DNA of 7,557 nt from Lachnospiraceae bacterium (GTDB taxonomy: Bacteria; Bacillota; Clostridia; Lachnospirales; Lachnospiraceae): positions 1-7,557 of the forward strand of contig JAJQIE010000086.1 of the NCBI GenBank assembly GCA_021199395.1, read 5' to 3'. The notes beneath the pieces were generated by a model. That model saw nothing but the letters and a program-made list of their open reading frames with translations. It was not told the origin of the DNA and made no database searches. This document shows, in pieces, positions 1 to 6,848 of the stretch (position 1 is its first letter; the number at the start of each line of letters is the position of its first letter). Both the position numbers and the translations under genes were made by a program.

Positions 1-566
1 GCCGAAAGATTGTATCCGGTGGAGCCGGTCGGGGTAGAAAGGATGATCCCGTCGGCGGCATAGGAACTCAGAAAAACGCCGTCCACATAGATATTAAAAT
101 CAACGACCCGCATCCGGCCGTTTCTTGTGATTACGATATCATTGAGCGCGATATCTCTTAAAAGCACCCTCCCCTGATGCCACGCCGCGCCGCTCAGCAT
201 CATACGCTCTCCAATGGAAAAACGGTTCTCGATCAGCCTGTCCAGCACTTCCGGCAGGTTTTTGCGCTCAACCTCAGCCAGATAGCCCAGAGTCCCCATG
301 TTTACCCCCAGAAGCGGCAGGGAGCGGTCTACCAGGTCGCGCGCCGCCTGCAGCAGCGTGCCGTCTCCTCCGAGCACCAGCACGCACTCCGTCTCCTCCG
401 GAATCTGTCCGGCGTCCGTATAGCGGTAGTGGCCGGGCAGTGCGCTCTCAGAATTTTCCTGCAGATAGCAGGTTTTCCCCTGCTTTTCAAGACAGTCACG
501 GATATACCGGGCAGTTTTCTGTCCGGGATCCTTCAGTTCATTTGAAATCACATAAAAAACATCCAT
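1..566 (-). CDS. nadK: NAD kinase, 5' part (runs off the window)
   Basis: NAD kinase phosphorylates NAD to NADP in the cytosol using ATP or polyphosphate. About 188 codons are present and the C-terminal third is cut by the window edge. Seen in the translation: the catalytic and nucleotide-binding GGDGT motif at residues 66-70, GVNMGTLGYLAE at 87-98 (the family's G-N-x-G-x-L-G-F/Y block), ALNDIVI at 140-146, and DGIILSTPTGSTGY at 172-185, the NAD-binding signature. The start is the ATG at 566-564, preceded by an AGAGGAG Shine-Dalgarno about 5 nt away. It follows tlyA after 47 nt, with no terminator between, so it is probably the next gene in the same operon. In Clostridia this position is often followed by argR and recN, which would lie outside the window. 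Identification is firm; only the missing C-terminus limits it. Confidence 0.96.
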   Translation of the reverse strand, partial: MDVFYVISNELKDPGQKTARYIRDCLEKQGKTCYLQENSESALPGHYRYTDAGQIPEETECVLVLGGDGTLLQAARDLVDRSLPLLGVNMGTLGYLAEVERKNLPEVLDRLIENRFSIGERMMLSGAAWHQGRVLLRDIALNDIVITRNGRMRVVDFNIYVDGVFLSSYAADGIILSTPTGSTGYNLS

Positions 567-613
567 GGCTCTCCTCTTTCTATAGCGCCGCCGAACATAC
601 GTGAGGGGGCGTT

Positions 614-1486
614 TCAATCCAGCGCCGCATGCGCGTCCGCGACCACACGGGAAATGGCGGCTTCGTCCACGCGGGAGGCAGATAAAGCTGCGGCAGCAGG
701 TCCTGCTTCCCCCTTTACGAGATGCACCAGATACTCGATATTTCCCTCCGGTCCCTTTACGGGCGACCAGGTCAGCGCGACAGCGGGAAGGCCGATCTGT
801 GCGGCACAGGCTATTACCTTTTGAATAACCTCCTCATGTACCTTTGGATCGCGGACGACGCCCTTTTTTCCGACCTTTTCTCTGCCGGCTTCAAACTGCG
901 GCTTGATCAGACAGATAATATCACCGGATTCGGGCATCAGCTCACGCACCGGGCCGAGTACCTTTTCCAGTGAGATAAAAGAGACGTCAATGGAGATAAA
1001 CGAAGGCTGTTCGCCAATGTCCTCCGGCACGACATAGCGAATGTTTGTCCGCTCCATGCAGATGACCCGCGGATCATTTCTCAGGCTCCAGGCAAGCTGT
1101 CCGTGTCCCACATCGACCGCATATACCCGCAGCGCTCCGTTTTGAAGCATGCAGTCGGTAAAGCCTCCGGTAGAGGCACCGACGTCCATGCAGATTTTTC
1201 CCTCCGGAGAAACAGAGACAAAGGTCTGCATCGCTTTTTCCAGCTTCAGCCCGCCGCGGCTCACATAGGGAAGCTTACCGCCCTTTACCGTAATCTCCGC
1301 TTTCACATCGATCATTGTCCCCGCCTTATCCTCTCGCTGGCCTCCGACCAGTACCTCCCCGGCCATGATCAGCGCTTTGGCCTTTTCGCGCGATGGCGCA
1401 AGACCCTGCTGTACAAGCAGGATATCTAATCGTTCCTTCTTCATTCTGTGCGCGCGGCGCTCCTTTCTGCTTTTCTGTTTTTTCAT
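614..1486 (-). CDS. tlyA: TlyA family S4-domain rRNA methyltransferase (hemolysin A-like)
   Basis: TlyA proteins are cytosolic S-adenosylmethionine-dependent 2'-O-methyltransferases; characterised members modify ribosomal RNA. The 'hemolysin' label is historical. Seen here, numbered from the 1486 start: an N-terminal S4 RNA-binding domain from about residue 18 to 77 (RLDILLVQQGLAPSREKAKA), the linker YVSRGGLKLEKA at 74-85, the SAM-binding loop DVGASTGG at 101-108, AVDVGHGQL at 123-131, SIDVSFISL at 165-173 and IKPQFEAG at 194-201. The start is uncertain. The 1486 ATG gives 290 residues with a very basic lead of 14 residues and only a weak GAGAAG upstream. The ATG at 1444 gives 276 residues, begins MKKERLDILLV like typical relatives, and has an AAAGGAG site that is rather far away (about 15 nt). 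It sits 65 nt after dxs and 47 nt before nadK, a common Firmicutes order. The exact methylation target cannot be read from sequence. Confidence 0.95.
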   Translation of the reverse strand: MKKQKSRKERRAHRMKKERLDILLVQQGLAPSREKAKALIMAGEVLVGGQREDKAGTMIDVKAEITVKGGKLPYVSRGGLKLEKAMQTFVSVSPEGKICMDVGASTGGFTDCMLQNGALRVYAVDVGHGQLAWSLRNDPRVICMERTNIRYVVPEDIGEQPSFISIDVSFISLEKVLGPVRELMPESGDIICLIKPQFEAGREKVGKKGVVRDPKVHEEVIQKVIACAAQIGLPAVALTWSPVKGPEGNIEYLVHLVKGEAGPAAAALSASRVDEAAISRVVADAHAALD

Positions 1487-1537
1487 GGACTTCTCTGACT
1501 GCGCGATTTCTGCTTGAAAGCGCTTCCTAAGTCCTGG

Positions 1538-1553
1538 GAAGCTCCTAAGCTTC
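1538..1553 (-). repeat. Small hairpin at the dxs stop codon
   Basis: GAAGCT and AGCTTC form a 6-bp stem with a 4-nt loop that overlaps the dxs TGA codon. There is no U-tract after it, so I do not call it a terminator; it could slow decay or modestly uncouple dxs from tlyA. It is weak evidence on its own. Confidence 0.3.
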
Positions 1554-3414
1554 AGGGAAGATACTCCGCGACGATCTTCTTGAAAATGGATTTCGCGTCG
1601 ATACAGGTCTCCTCCTTCAGCACATCCACATTTCCATGCTCAATATAGTCGTCCGGCAGCGCGATCTGCATCACTCGCACATCCGCCTGTGTGTCACTGT
1701 AATATTCCAGTACCTTCTCGCCAAATCCGCCGGTCCTGACATTTTCTTCCATTGTCACCACCATATGGTGATCCTTTGCCAGATATTCCAGCATTTCTTC
1801 ATCTATCGGCTTTACGAACCGCGCGTTTACAATCGTACACCCGTATCCCAGGTTTTTCAGGAGCGCGCGCACCTCCAGCGCTGTTTTTACCATACTTCCG
1901 ACCGCGACCAGGGCGAGAGAGCACTCGTCATAAATCACCTCGCTCCTTCCGTAGACGATCGGGGCGCGAAAATCCTGCAATCCGTCAAACGCTTCCCCTC
2001 TCGGATAGCGCAGCGCAATCGGCCCGCTGTATGCGATCGCGTATTTCAGCATATCCGCAAGCTCCCATTTATTTTTTGGTGCCATCACGCACATATTCGG
2101 AATTTCTGACAGGTAGGACAGGTCAAAAATACCCTGATGCGTCTCCCCGTCGCTGCCGACCAGGCCCGCGCGGTCGATGGCAAAAACGACATGAAGATTC
2201 TGAATACAGACGTCGTGAATGATCTGGTCATACGCGCGCTGTAAAAAGGACGAATAGACCGCGACTACCGGCGTCAGTCCTCCCGCGGCCAGGCCGGCAG
2301 CAAAGGTCACCGCATGCCCCTCCGCAATCCCAACGTCAAAAAAGCGATCCCTATACATATTCCGAAAGCGTTTCAAACCGGTACCGTCCGGCATCGCGGC
2401 AGTCACAGCCACCAGTTTTGGCTCCCTGGCACCCATTTTGCACATAACCGTGGAGAACACATCGGTATATGCAGCTTTTTTGCGCCGCTTAACCGGCAAG
2501 CCGGTCTCCGGGTCAAACGGCTCCGCGCCATGAAATCTCGCCGGCATCCGTTCCGCAGGCTCATATCCCTTCCCCTTTTTCGTAACGACATGGACAATGA
2601 CCGCTCCGTTTACACGCTTTGCGTCATTCAACACCTGCCGTACCTGGGCAATGTTGTGCCCGTCTACCGGGCCGAGGTACGTAAGCCCCATCTCCTCAAA
2701 ATACATTCCCGGCACCAGGAGCTGCTTTATCCCCTGCTTGGTTCTGCGGATACCGCGCACCAGCGGATCGCCGTAAACCGGGATTTTATTGAGTTTATTT
2801 TCAAGATCTGATTTGAGGTTGGTGTAAGACTGTGCCGTGCGGATCTTTCCCAGATAGGCTGAAATACCGCCGACGTTCTCCGAAATTGACATATTATTGT
2901 CATTCAGAACAATGATAAAATTCGTCTTCAGCTGCGCCGCATTGTTGAGCGCCTCATAGGCCATACCGCCTGTCAGCGCACCGTCGCCGATCACTGAGAC
3001 AACACTGTAGGATTCTCCCTGAATATCCCGCGCGCAGACATAGCCCAGCCCCGCTGAAATAGAAGTAGAGCTGTGTCCCGTGTCAAACGCGTCGCAGTCG
3101 CTCTCCTTGCGCTTAGGAAAGCCGCTCATGCCGCCGTATTTGCGCAGCTGGTCGAACCCTGCCTTCCGCCCGGTCAGAATCTTGTGCGTATAGGACTGAT
3201 GTCCGACGTCCCAGATCAGCTTATCCTGTGGAAGATTCAGGGAGAGGTGAAGCGCCATCGTCAGCTCCACTACGCCTAAATTGGAGGCCAGATGCCCGCC
3301 GCTCTCACTGATTTTCTCAATCAGAAATTCCCGGATCTCCTGCGCGAGAGCCGGTAAATCCTTCCGGTCTATTTTTCTTATATCGTTTACTTCCTGAATC
3401 CGTTCTAAAAAAAT
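1552..3414 (-). CDS. dxs: 1-deoxy-D-xylulose-5-phosphate synthase, apparent ATT start
   Basis: Dxs condenses pyruvate and glyceraldehyde 3-phosphate, using thiamine diphosphate, in the first step of the MEP isoprenoid pathway; the product also feeds thiamine and pyridoxal synthesis. From the proposed start the protein is 620 residues, the usual family length. Visible motifs: GGHLASNLGVVEL at 39-51, DVGHQSYTHKILTGR at 69-83, DTGHSSTSISAG at 111-122, the thiamine-diphosphate motif starting GDGALTGG at 143 and ending near NDNN at 171-174, YLGPVDGHN at 246-254, DVGIAEGHAV with the catalytic-type Glu at 365, and DRAGLVGSDGETHQG at 414-428. Homologues begin M-x-L-E-K/R-I, which aligns with IFLERI here, where the first codon is ATT (3414-3412). 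A GGGAGG site at 3423-3428 lies 8 nt upstream. The frame is open upstream to the ispA stop, but the only canonical codons there are TTGs (3531, 3516) without a good ribosome site. Function is firm; the start is inference. Confidence 0.96.
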   Translation of the reverse strand: MFLERIQEVNDIRKIDRKDLPALAQEIREFLIEKISESGGHLASNLGVVELTMALHLSLNLPQDKLIWDVGHQSYTHKILTGRKAGFDQLRKYGGMSGFPKRKESDCDAFDTGHSSTSISAGLGYVCARDIQGESYSVVSVIGDGALTGGMAYEALNNAAQLKTNFIIVLNDNNMSISENVGGISAYLGKIRTAQSYTNLKSDLENKLNKIPVYGDPLVRGIRRTKQGIKQLLVPGMYFEEMGLTYLGPVDGHNIAQVRQVLNDAKRVNGAVIVHVVTKKGKGYEPAERMPARFHGAEPFDPETGLPVKRRKKAAYTDVFSTVMCKMGAREPKLVAVTAAMPDGTGLKRFRNMYRDRFFDVGIAEGHAVTFAAGLAAGGLTPVVAVYSSFLQRAYDQIIHDVCIQNLHVVFAIDRAGLVGSDGETHQGIFDLSYLSEIPNMCVMAPKNKWELADMLKYAIAYSGPIALRYPRGEAFDGLQDFRAPIVYGRSEVIYDECSLALVAVGSMVKTALEVRALLKNLGYGCTIVNARFVKPIDEEMLEYLAKDHHMVVTMEENVRTGGFGEKVLEYYSDTQADVRVMQIALPDDYIEHGNVDVLKEETCIDAKSIFKKIVAEYLP

Positions 3415-3558
3415 AAACGCCGCCTCCCTCTTCCGGAGTAGCCTGCAGGCAGCAGCCGCTGTCTTCCGTGTACTGTTCCGCGTTTCATCTGAAAGGGCGG
3501 ATTTCCGTAATACCAATCGCCCGCATCGCAATTTTATGTGTCTGCTGACAGCATCCTG
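3415..3558 (-). other. ispA-dxs leader, longest gap inside the operon
   Basis: These 144 nt separate the ispA stop codon from the proposed dxs start; every other junction in the run is 65 nt or less, or an overlap. On the minus strand it contains a possible hairpin at 3495-3522 (GGGCG pairing with CGCCC, extended by ATT/AAT after a one-base bulge) and the 10-bp palindrome GCCTGCAGGC near 3443-3452. The dxs reading frame stays open through the whole stretch and is in phase with ispA, so a 48-codon basic, Arg-rich extension could in principle be read. Its translation (for example RKSALSDETRNSTRKTAAA) does not resemble the family N-terminus. No known riboswitch was recognised. Confidence 0.45.
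3423..3428 (-). promoter_or_regulatory. Shine-Dalgarno site that supports the ATT start of dxs
   Basis: The minus strand reads GGGAGG here, inside AAGAGGGAGG, followed by an 8-nt spacer and then ATT at 3414-3412. The strength and ideal spacing of this site, together with the conserved protein start immediately after it, are the main evidence that translation begins at the ATT. A short CTCC a few bases further upstream could pair with GGAG of this site, but four pairs is too little to claim a switch. Confidence 0.7.
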
Positions 3559-4449
3559 TTATACAGATCTGTGGATCAGATGCAAAATCAGCTCGTCCAG
3601 AAAATCATTCTCATAAGGCAGCTCTTTCAGCAGCCTGACCGCCTCTTTTGAATATTTTGCAACGTCCTCCTGCGCCTTTTCGAGCCCATGAATCGTCACC
3701 CAGGTCGTCTTCCGGTTCCTCTGATCACTGTTGACCGGCTTGCCAAGCTCTTCTTCCTTTCCGGTCACATCCAGAATATCATCCTGGATCTGAAACGCCA
3801 TCCCAACACATCTGGCCGCCTGCTCTGTCTTTTCCACTTCCTCCTTCGAAGCGCCCGCAAGCACCGCGCCGATCATCATGGAAGCCTCGATCAGAGCGCC
3901 GGTCTTTAAGCTGTAGATAAAATAAATCTGTTCTTCTGTCAGAGGCTTCCCCACATATTCCACATCTACAGACTGCCCGCCGATCATACCGTAAATACCC
4001 GTCTTGTGCGCAAGGATTTCAAACGCTCGCTCTACATCCGGGTTCCCCGGCTCGATCGTGAACGCCTTTGCCGCCGTCTCATAAGCCAGGTTCAGAAGCG
4101 CATCCCCCGCAAGGATTGCCATCGCTTCTCCATAAACCGCATGCGTCGTCTTTTTTCCGCGCCGATATTCGTCATTGTCCAGCGCGGGCAGGTCGTCATG
4201 GACCAGGGACTGCGTGTGGATCATCTCAATCGCCACCACAAAAGGCCAGATCACTTCTGACGTACCGCCAAACATCACATAAGTCTGCTGCATCAGAAGC
4301 GGCCGGAGCTTCTTGCCCCCGACAAGCATACTGTAATCCACCGCTTCCAGAAGCGTACGCTGATAGCCCTCCTCCTGGGGCAGATAATCCTGAATAACGC
4401 TTTTAATCTCAGTTACACGCTTTTTCATCTGATCGTCAAAATTCGTCAA
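3559..4449 (-). CDS. ispA: Polyprenyl (farnesyl/geranylgeranyl) diphosphate synthase
   Basis: This is a trans-type prenyl diphosphate synthase that joins isopentenyl diphosphate to allylic diphosphates, most likely making farnesyl diphosphate for undecaprenyl and quinone-type lipids; chain length is not certain from sequence. Numbered from the upstream ATG at 4464, it shows GGKKLRP at 49-55, the first Asp-rich motif HDDLPALDND at 89-98, RRGKKTTH at 101-108, GEAMAILAGDALL at 112-124, GGQSVD at 162-167 and the second Asp-rich motif FQIQDDILDVTG at 224-235. I prefer the TTG at 4449-4447 (296 residues, MTNFDDQMKKRV), because GGAG at 4459-4462 is 9 nt upstream and relatives begin about there; the ATG at 4464 would add five residues and has no good ribosome site. 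Either start overlaps the end of xseB, suggesting translational coupling. Its product pathway is directly downstream of Dxs, the next gene. Confidence 0.95.
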   Translation of the reverse strand: MTNFDDQMKKRVTEIKSVIQDYLPQEEGYQRTLLEAVDYSMLVGGKKLRPLLMQQTYVMFGGTSEVIWPFVVAIEMIHTQSLVHDDLPALDNDEYRRGKKTTHAVYGEAMAILAGDALLNLAYETAAKAFTIEPGNPDVERAFEILAHKTGIYGMIGGQSVDVEYVGKPLTEEQIYFIYSLKTGALIEASMMIGAVLAGASKEEVEKTEQAARCVGMAFQIQDDILDVTGKEEELGKPVNSDQRNRKTTWVTIHGLEKAQEDVAKYSKEAVRLLKELPYENDFLDELILHLIHRSV

Positions 4450-4666
4450 ACCCACCATCTCCATTCATAATCAGAATCTTCTTTTCAACAGTGTCTATCT
4501 TTTCATTGCACCTGCGAAGAAGCTCCAGCCCCTGCTGGTACAGCGTAAACGCATCCTCCAGCGGAATTTCCCGATCCTCCAGGCGTTCCAGCACCTCATC
4601 CAGCTTTTTGAAAGAATCCTCAAGTGACAGTTCCTCCGTTTTATTGTTTCCCTCCTGCTCTGTCAT
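4436..4666 (-). CDS. xseB: Exodeoxyribonuclease VII small subunit
   Basis: XseB is the small, helical subunit that assembles in several copies on XseA to form exonuclease VII, a metal-independent single-strand DNA exonuclease acting from both ends. The 76-residue length is typical. The family pattern is visible: SFKKLDEVLERLEDREIPLE (residues 18-37), then DAFTLYQQGLELLRRC, matching the conserved leucine-zipper-like LE-x-IV...LEE...Y-x-x-G layout. The ATG at 4666 overlaps the xseA stop by four bases (ATGA) and is preceded by AGGAGGAG, so translation is probably coupled to xseA. The C-terminal tail (NGDGGFDEF) is not conserved in my memory of the family, and its coding bases also hold the start of ispA. 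Confidence 0.95.
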   Translation of the reverse strand: MTEQEGNNKTEELSLEDSFKKLDEVLERLEDREIPLEDAFTLYQQGLELLRRCNEKIDTVEKKILIMNGDGGFDEF

Positions 4667-5889
4667 TGTTCTCCTCCTGTCTGTATGGTCTGTGTTTTCG
4701 CCGTTTTCGTCACTTCCGCCTCAATCACTCCGTCTGACACGTAAATGCTGACCGCATCCTGCACCTTTACCTGTCCTGCCGAATACACCCGTTTCCCATC
4801 CTGATCCGTAACGCAGGCAAACCCCTGCGTCAGCTTTTCCAGCGGTGATACGCTTTTGAGCCTTTCCGCGTAGAGAATCAGCGTCTGTTTTCTCGCCTCC
4901 ACAAGCTGGTTCATCCCGCGCCCAAAGCCTTCCTCCAGATCGGACAGGTGCTGACGCTGCTCCCGTAAGCGCTGCATCGGGGAAGCATAGCCAAGCCGGA
5001 GCTGATACTGCTTATACCGCATCCGGTTTTCTGAAATCCTGTTTTGCATCAGCCGCTCAAATCCCGCGCGCTGTATGGCAAGCTGCTCCGCGATCGCAGC
5101 CGTATCCGGTACAGCAAGCTCCGCTGCAGCCGATGGCGTCGGCGCCCGAAGATCCGCCACAAAATCGGCAATCGTGGTATCCGTCTCATGGCCGACCGCG
5201 GAAATCACCGGAGTCTCACACTCAAAGATTGCCCTTGCGACTGTTTCTTCATTAAACGCCCACAGATCCTCGATGGAACCGCCGCCGCGCCCCACAATGA
5301 TCGCATCCAGTCCAAGCCGATCCAGAGCGCGCAGACCGTCCGCTACGCTCGCCGCCGCGCCCTCGCCCTGCACCTTTGCGGGGTACAGGATCAGCTGGAT
5401 ACCGGGGCTGCGCCGCCTGGAAATATTGATAATATCGCGCACCGCCGCTCCGGTCGGAGCCGTCACGACGCCAAGCCTTCTCACATACGGCGGAATCGGC
5501 TGCTTATATTCCGGGGAAAACATCCCCATATCCTCCAGCTCCTGCTTCAGCTCAAGAAACCTTTCGTATAAAGCTCCCGCCCCGTCCCGGCGGATATGCG
5601 AGGCATAGAGCTGATACCTGCCGTCCCGCTCATAGACATTGATATTCCCGTCCACAATTACCTGCAGACCGTCAGATAGCCGAAAAGCCAGTCCCCGTCT
5701 GGCACTGGCAAACATAACGCAGGCAAGCGTCCCCGTCTCATCCTTGAGGGAAAAATAGATGTGTCCGGAGCTGTGATACTTGCAGTTCGAGACTTCCCCG
5801 GAAATACTGACACGGTTCAGCACAAAATCCTGTGTGAACATATTTTTGATATAGCTGTTGATCTGACCAACCGAATAAATCTTCTGCAT
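4663..5889 (-). CDS. xseA: Exodeoxyribonuclease VII large subunit
   Basis: XseA is the catalytic subunit of exonuclease VII, which degrades single-stranded DNA in mismatch repair and damage processing. At 408 residues it is the shorter form usual in Firmicutes. An N-terminal OB-fold runs from about residue 1 to 100 (SVGQINSYIK, ISGEVSNCKYHSSGHIYFSLKD). The catalytic domain follows, with RRLGVVTAPTGAAVRDI at 137-153, the basic run SRRRSP at 157-162, GRGGGSIEDLWAFN at 200-213, SAVGHETDTTIADFVAD at 230-246 and RAPTPSAAAE at 248-257. The region from about 260 to 340 is rich in charged residues and Gln, as expected for the long coiled-coil that binds XseB. The ATG at 5889 has GGAG 7 nt upstream. 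It follows nusB after 51 nt and overlaps xseB by 4 nt. No key residue looks missing. Confidence 0.97.
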   Translation of the reverse strand: MQKIYSVGQINSYIKNMFTQDFVLNRVSISGEVSNCKYHSSGHIYFSLKDETGTLACVMFASARRGLAFRLSDGLQVIVDGNINVYERDGRYQLYASHIRRDGAGALYERFLELKQELEDMGMFSPEYKQPIPPYVRRLGVVTAPTGAAVRDIINISRRRSPGIQLILYPAKVQGEGAAASVADGLRALDRLGLDAIIVGRGGGSIEDLWAFNEETVARAIFECETPVISAVGHETDTTIADFVADLRAPTPSAAAELAVPDTAAIAEQLAIQRAGFERLMQNRISENRMRYKQYQLRLGYASPMQRLREQRQHLSDLEEGFGRGMNQLVEARKQTLILYAERLKSVSPLEKLTQGFACVTDQDGKRVYSAGQVKVQDAVSIYVSDGVIEAEVTKTAKTQTIQTGGEQ

Positions 5890-5940
5890 CGCTTTGCTCC
5901 ATGTGGCAGGAGAAAGAGACTGCCCCCCGATCGCCTGCTG

Positions 5941-6366
5941 TTATGCGAGCTTTGCCAGAATCCCGTTTACAAAAGCGGAGGCGTCCTCTCCGCCGTATTT
6001 CTTTGCCAGCTCGACCGCCTCATTGATCGCCACCTTCACAGGGATTGCCTCATCATAGAGCATCTCATACACGGCAAGCCGCAGAATCGCCAGCTCTGCC
6101 TTTCCCATGCGATCGGTCTTCCATCCCTTCGCCACCTCATTGATTTTCGTATCCAGCTCCGGCACTCTCTCCTTCACCTGGTCAAACCGATCCGCGATAA
6201 AAGCCTGTTCTTCCTCGCTGAACTTCGAAAAGCCGATTTCCTCATCCGGAAGCGCTACCTCTTCAAAATAGCGGTCTACCTGTACCGGAAGCTCCTCCCG
6301 GCTGTGAAAGTCTCCGCAGAATACCAGACGGAAAACATTCTCTCTGATCTCACTTCTCTTCATCAT
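5941..6366 (-). CDS. nusB: Transcription antitermination factor NusB
   Basis: NusB binds boxA RNA together with S10 (NusE) and supports antitermination of rRNA operons and ribosome assembly. The 141-residue length and all-helical composition are typical. Family signatures seen: REN-V-F-RLVF at 8-16 (the usual R-x-x-A/V-x-x-x-L-Y/F element), LDTKINEVAKGWKTDRMGK at 71-89, ELAILRLAVYEMLY at 91-104, IPVKVAINEAVELAKKYG at 108-125 and FVNGILAKL at 132-140. Translation probably starts at the ATG at 6366, with GAGGA about 8 nt upstream; a second ATG follows immediately. It is 15 nt after the Asp23-type gene, an association also known from Bacillus (yqhY-nusB). Confidence 0.97.
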   Translation of the reverse strand: MMKRSEIRENVFRLVFCGDFHSREELPVQVDRYFEEVALPDEEIGFSKFSEEEQAFIADRFDQVKERVPELDTKINEVAKGWKTDRMGKAELAILRLAVYEMLYDEAIPVKVAINEAVELAKKYGGEDASAFVNGILAKLA

Positions 6367-6381
6367 TTTGTGAATCCTCGT

Positions 6382-6765
6382 CTATTCGTTCTCTTCCATC
6401 TGGACGTTCACAATCTTTACATTTACTTCCGCCACATTCAGGCCGGTCATCGTCTCAATCGCCGTCTTTACCTTTTCCTGAATCTTTGCGCAGGTAGTCG
6501 GAACGCTGTAGCCATAGCGAATATTGATCGCCAGCACCACCGTGACCGTCTTATCCTCTACCGTGATCCGCACACCTTTCGAAAGGCTCTTTGTGCTGAG
6601 CTTGCTGATCAGATCACGCGTCACATTGCCCGCCATGGAAGCTACGCCCTCTACCTCCGACGCCGCAAGCCCCGCGATGATCGCCACCACCTCATCCGCA
6701 ATACGGACCTCACCAAACTGTTCGTCATTTTCTAATTTATACGTATGAAGTTCTTCGTTTTCCAT
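6382..6765 (-). CDS. Asp23/Gls24 family envelope-stress protein (YqhY-like)
   Basis: This is a 127-residue Asp23/Gls24 (DUF322) protein. The domain covers most of the chain: GEVRIADEVVAIIAGLAASE at about 18-37, then VEGVASMAGN, KGVRITVEDKTVTVVLAI near 63-80, YGYSVPTTCAKIQEKVKTAI near 84-103, and a C-terminal VAEVNVKIVNVQ strand. No signal peptide or membrane segment is visible, so it should be cytosolic. Family members have been linked to cell-envelope homeostasis and alkaline stress; the copy next to nusB in Bacillus is YqhY, linked to control of acetyl-CoA carboxylase. Here no acc genes are present in the window, so that role is only an analogy. It is the first gene after the promoter, with GGAGG at 6772-6776, 6 nt before the ATG. 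The exact biochemical function is unknown. Confidence 0.92.
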   Translation of the reverse strand: MENEELHTYKLENDEQFGEVRIADEVVAIIAGLAASEVEGVASMAGNVTRDLISKLSTKSLSKGVRITVEDKTVTVVLAINIRYGYSVPTTCAKIQEKVKTAIETMTGLNVAEVNVKIVNVQMEENE

Positions 6766-6791
6766 TGATAACCTCCGATTATATTCTCTTA

Positions 6792-6811
6792 TCTGATATT
6801 ATTATATCAGA
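6792..6811. repeat. Perfect 8-bp dyad over the -10 box
   Basis: TCTGATAT and ATATCAGA form perfect inverted arms around a 4-nt centre. The arms cover the -10 hexamer and the likely transcription start, a position where a repressor could act. It may also be a chance product of an AT-rich promoter, since half of the dyad is the TATAAT sequence itself. No known regulator motif is recognised. Confidence 0.5.
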
Positions 6812-6828
6812 CCCTTATTTATTTGCAA
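6801..6828 (-). promoter_or_regulatory. Sigma-A type promoter of the operon, extended -10
   Basis: On the minus strand a perfect TATAAT (6801-6806) is preceded by TGA, giving an extended -10 (TGnTATAAT). TTGCAA (6823-6828) matches the -35 consensus at 4 of 6 positions, with a 16-nt spacer. Transcription should begin near 6794, leaving a leader of about 30 nt before the Asp23-type start. It is the only strong promoter I see in the window and it precedes eight co-directed genes. Confidence 0.85.
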
Positions 6829-6844
6829 GCCTTTCCTGTGCAAA
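6822..6844. repeat. Short dyad TTTGCA-N11-TGCAAA across the -35 region
   Basis: Six-base inverted arms at 6822-6827 and 6839-6844 are separated by 11 nt. The left arm overlaps the -35 hexamer. Spacing of the two half-sites is close to two helical turns centre to centre (17 bp), so a dimeric regulator is conceivable. The arms are short and the match may be chance. Confidence 0.3.
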
Positions 6845-6848
6845 CTTA

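Noticed and set aside
1541..1551. CTTAGGAGCT near the dxs stop matching the outer edge of the palindromic element at 6845-6854
   Set aside because: It is a 10-base match only, without the rest of the element around it; most likely chance.
3415..3531. Dxs starting at the TTG at 3531 with a 39-residue extension
   Set aside because: There is no Shine-Dalgarno near that TTG, the extension is Arg-rich and unlike family N-termini, and starting at ATT 3414 gives the standard 620-residue length.
5044..5608. Overlapping plus-strand open frames of about 175 codons opposite xseA
   Set aside because: They are antisense to the conserved catalytic domain of XseA and show no recognisable domains.
5761..6735. 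324-codon plus-strand open frame opposite nusB and the Asp23-type gene
   Set aside because: It lies antisense to two well-conserved genes, its translation shows no family motif, and it has a biased Arg/His/Leu composition typical of a shadow frame.
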